From Collinsella sp. TM09-10AT (GTDB lineage Bacteria > Actinomycetota > Coriobacteriia > Coriobacteriales > Coriobacteriaceae): 52,070 nucleotides of DNA. The stretch is from contig NZ_QSOP01000015.1 in assembly GCF_003436275.1 (NCBI RefSeq), positions 6,449-58,518 on the forward strand, written 5' to 3'. Shown here in pieces: positions 50,315-52,070 of the stretch (position 1 is the stretch's first letter; each line of letters opens with the position of its first letter). Both the position numbers and the translations under genes were made by a program. The notes under the pieces are model-generated. The model worked only from the letters and a program-made list of their open reading frames with translations, was not told the origin of the DNA and searched no databases.

Positions 50315-51133
50315 ATGCCTAAAACGCTTTTAGTATTTCCCCCAGGATGGAGTCCAGTGGGGCCGTATCTTGCCTTGCCTGTTTTGAAGTCATATCTTCA
50401 AGAGGTTGAACAATACAAAGTTGACATTGTTGACTTAAACGTGGAATTTTACGATGACCTCCTATCTTTTAGACATGTCGAAGAGTGCTGTAAAAGGTAT
50501 CGGGAATCAAAGGATTCGTTTAGTTCGAATGTTCAATTAACAATCGAGTTGATACAAAAGTCGGCACTTAATGTTGACGAGGCAAAAGATATTTTCAGAT
50601 CGAAGAGATACTTTAATCTAAAAGAAAGACAATATGCCGAAAACATTTTTAGAAATGCACTCTATATCATAAATCGCGTCTCATATGGAGTTAAATACAC
50701 GTTCAACTCCATAGATCTGCCCTATGATTATTATTCGACACCAGAAATAATGAAATCGCTTGCGGATACCTTGCATAATCCGTTTATTTCCTTCTATGAA
50801 ACTGCCTTTCTTAAGCGTATTCAGAGGGAAAAAATCGAGTTTATTGGGATTTCGGTGAGCGGCTGTTTCCAATTGATTTCTGCAGTTACGTTAGCGAAAC
50901 TGATTAAGGAAGAATGTCCATCTGTTAAACACGTCTCATTGGGCGGCAATTACATTACTCGTTTAGCAGATGACTGCATGAAAGAATGGCATCCCTTTTT
51001 TGAATACATTGATTCGATAATGATGTATGACGGCGAAGAGCCGCTTGCACGTCTTCTTGAGGCTCTTGACTCTGGTGATGACAATCTCGACTGTGTTCCA
51101 AACCTTTGCCATGCTAAAGGTGGAAATATATAA
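50315..51133 (+). pseudogene. B12-binding radical SAM protein, N-terminal part (frame-broken)
   Basis: 272 residues forming the cobalamin-binding-like domain of a B12-radical SAM enzyme (LLVFPPGWSPVGPYLALP at the start, GISVSGCFQLISAVTLAKL and VSLGGNYITRL later). It ends at TAA 51131-51133 in an ATATATAA tract. The radical SAM half follows in another frame. It starts 8 nt after the MFS stop. Confidence 0.75.
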
Positions 51134-52058
51134 AAACCATCGGATTGAGCAAACATTTATCAACGATACAGTTCCCGATTTCGATGGCTTCGCCCTTTCT
51201 AAATACTTCATGCCTGAGTTAATATTGCCGGTTTATTCCTCTAGGCAGTGTTTTAATCATTGCGCCTTCTGCACCATTCCCGGTGCTACCGGTGGTTGTT
51301 ACCGAAAGATGCCTATATCGAGAGTATTTGAAATAATGTGTCGGTTAAATGAAAAATACGGCACGAGAGTTTTCTCTTTTGTGGATGAAACATTCGAAGG
51401 CAAAAGAATGGAGCAACTCGCGGATGAAATAAACGCATCGGGAAAAACGTTTTTCTGGCATGGAGAAACGAGGTTCTCTCCAACCCTAAGTACAGAAGTT
51501 TTTAACAAGATATACCAAAGTGGATGTAGGCAGATTCAGTTTGGCCTCGAGTCATACAACCAAAGAGTTCTTGATCTAATGAAGAAGAACACGAGAGTTG
51601 ATTGGATTGATCGCAATATCCATGATTGTCTCAATGCGGGTATTCCTGTTCATCTATTTTTTATGATTGGCTTTCCGACCGAAACTAAAGAAGAGGCTCT
51701 GAACACCTTAGCTTATACAGAGAATGTTTTGAATTATTCAAAACAGGTATGTGGTGTTCCATATTCCACGAGAGGATTTACGAATTTTGGTCTCGTTATG
51801 GGGTCGGATGTTTGGAATCATCCCGATAAGTATGGTGTCTCTGTAATGCCGAAGTCCCAATATGAGGATTTGCGCCTCGAAGTGGATTATGTTTCAGGCA
51901 CTGGTTTAACTTTAAATGAAGCAAAATCCTTATCTGATGAGCATCATATTGATTTTTATATGCAAGAGGTCATAAACGGTAGCGACACAATTGACTTGCC
52001 CCAGCGGCTTCATATTTCGGTGACGCATAATTTCTTTCGCAAATTGACAACCGCATAG
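51111..52058 (+). pseudogene. B12-binding radical SAM protein, radical SAM part
   Basis: About 315 residues in the second frame. The cluster motif is CFNHCAFC, followed by VDETFEGKRM, FGLESYNQRVLDLMKK and MIGFPTETKEEA, all typical of radical SAM proteins with a B12-binding partner domain. Restoring two bases (AT) in the tract at 51125-51132 would join it in frame to the upstream part. ATG 51111 could allow separate translation. Substrate unknown; the neighbouring exporter hints at a natural-product locus. Confidence 0.75.
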
Positions 52059-52070
52059 CGGAACACGGCC

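Noticed and set aside
1..52070. CRISPR arrays, insertion sequences with transposases, rRNA genes
   Set aside because: No regularly spaced repeats, no transposase or integrase frames and no rRNA sequence were seen.

Overview
The window looks like chromosome from a strictly anaerobic, GC-rich Gram-positive bacterium of the Coriobacteriia, most likely a Collinsella-type gut anaerobe. This is inference from gene content and style: a glycyl-radical ribonucleotide reductase (NrdD/NrdG), a ferredoxin-like aldo/keto reductase, a short-chain flavodoxin with a DUF3793 partner, Gram-positive LexA-like boxes, strong GGAGG ribosome sites and GC-rich codon use. No species call can be proven from the sequence alone.

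Layout. 1-4480: hairpins, a tRNA-Leu, a PAS-GAF-PP2C phosphatase with a STAS-HATPase protein (a partner-switching module), and a tRNA Gly-Cys-Gly cluster. 4480-6509: a GH13 glucosidase, then tRNA-Gly and tRNA-Val. 6510-10374: nrdD and nrdG, each with its own promoter. 10441-12111: a folate operon (folE, HD-domain hydrolase, folB). 12118-16390: a YgjP-type metallopeptidase, an M19 dipeptidase, a SlyD-like FKBP with a solitary UreE-like protein, a HAD phosphatase and a Fur-family regulator. 16452-18530: acylphosphatase, Gfo/Idh oxidoreductase and RNase HI on the minus strand. 18630-21118: a LysR regulator divergent from metY, whose leader encodes a 17-residue peptide with two cysteines. 21430-26831: a secreted protein, a small membrane protein, a ketopantoate-reductase family enzyme, a cyclase, an aldo/keto reductase and endonuclease IV. 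26979-30082: a polar amino acid ABC transporter. 30199-33876: flavodoxin, DUF3793, an HMA metal-binding protein, and a YolD plus Y-family polymerase SOS cassette. 34049-39245: an Fe-ADH-like fragment, pgi, two HAD phosphatases and a PfkB kinase. 39525-44138: TatD, TcdA, an SdpR/SdpI pair and the ABC-F protein EttA.

Two stretches differ in composition. From about 44200 to 45915 an AT-richer pair encodes a Tat-type exported papain-like peptidase and a lipoprotein. From about 48480 to the right edge an AT-rich operon (small protein, DUF2087, MFS, B12-binding radical SAM) carries reading-frame breaks in both the MFS and the radical SAM genes. Both stretches look acquired.

Intergenic DNA is rich in very long inverted repeats. 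Two of them (149-273 and 9693-9778) have unrelated outer arms but share an internal motif and a terminal hairpin with compensatory base changes. The second lies in the nrdG 5' leader, just ahead of its ribosome site. With the metY leader peptide and the frame-broken right-end operon, these are the most interesting signals here.
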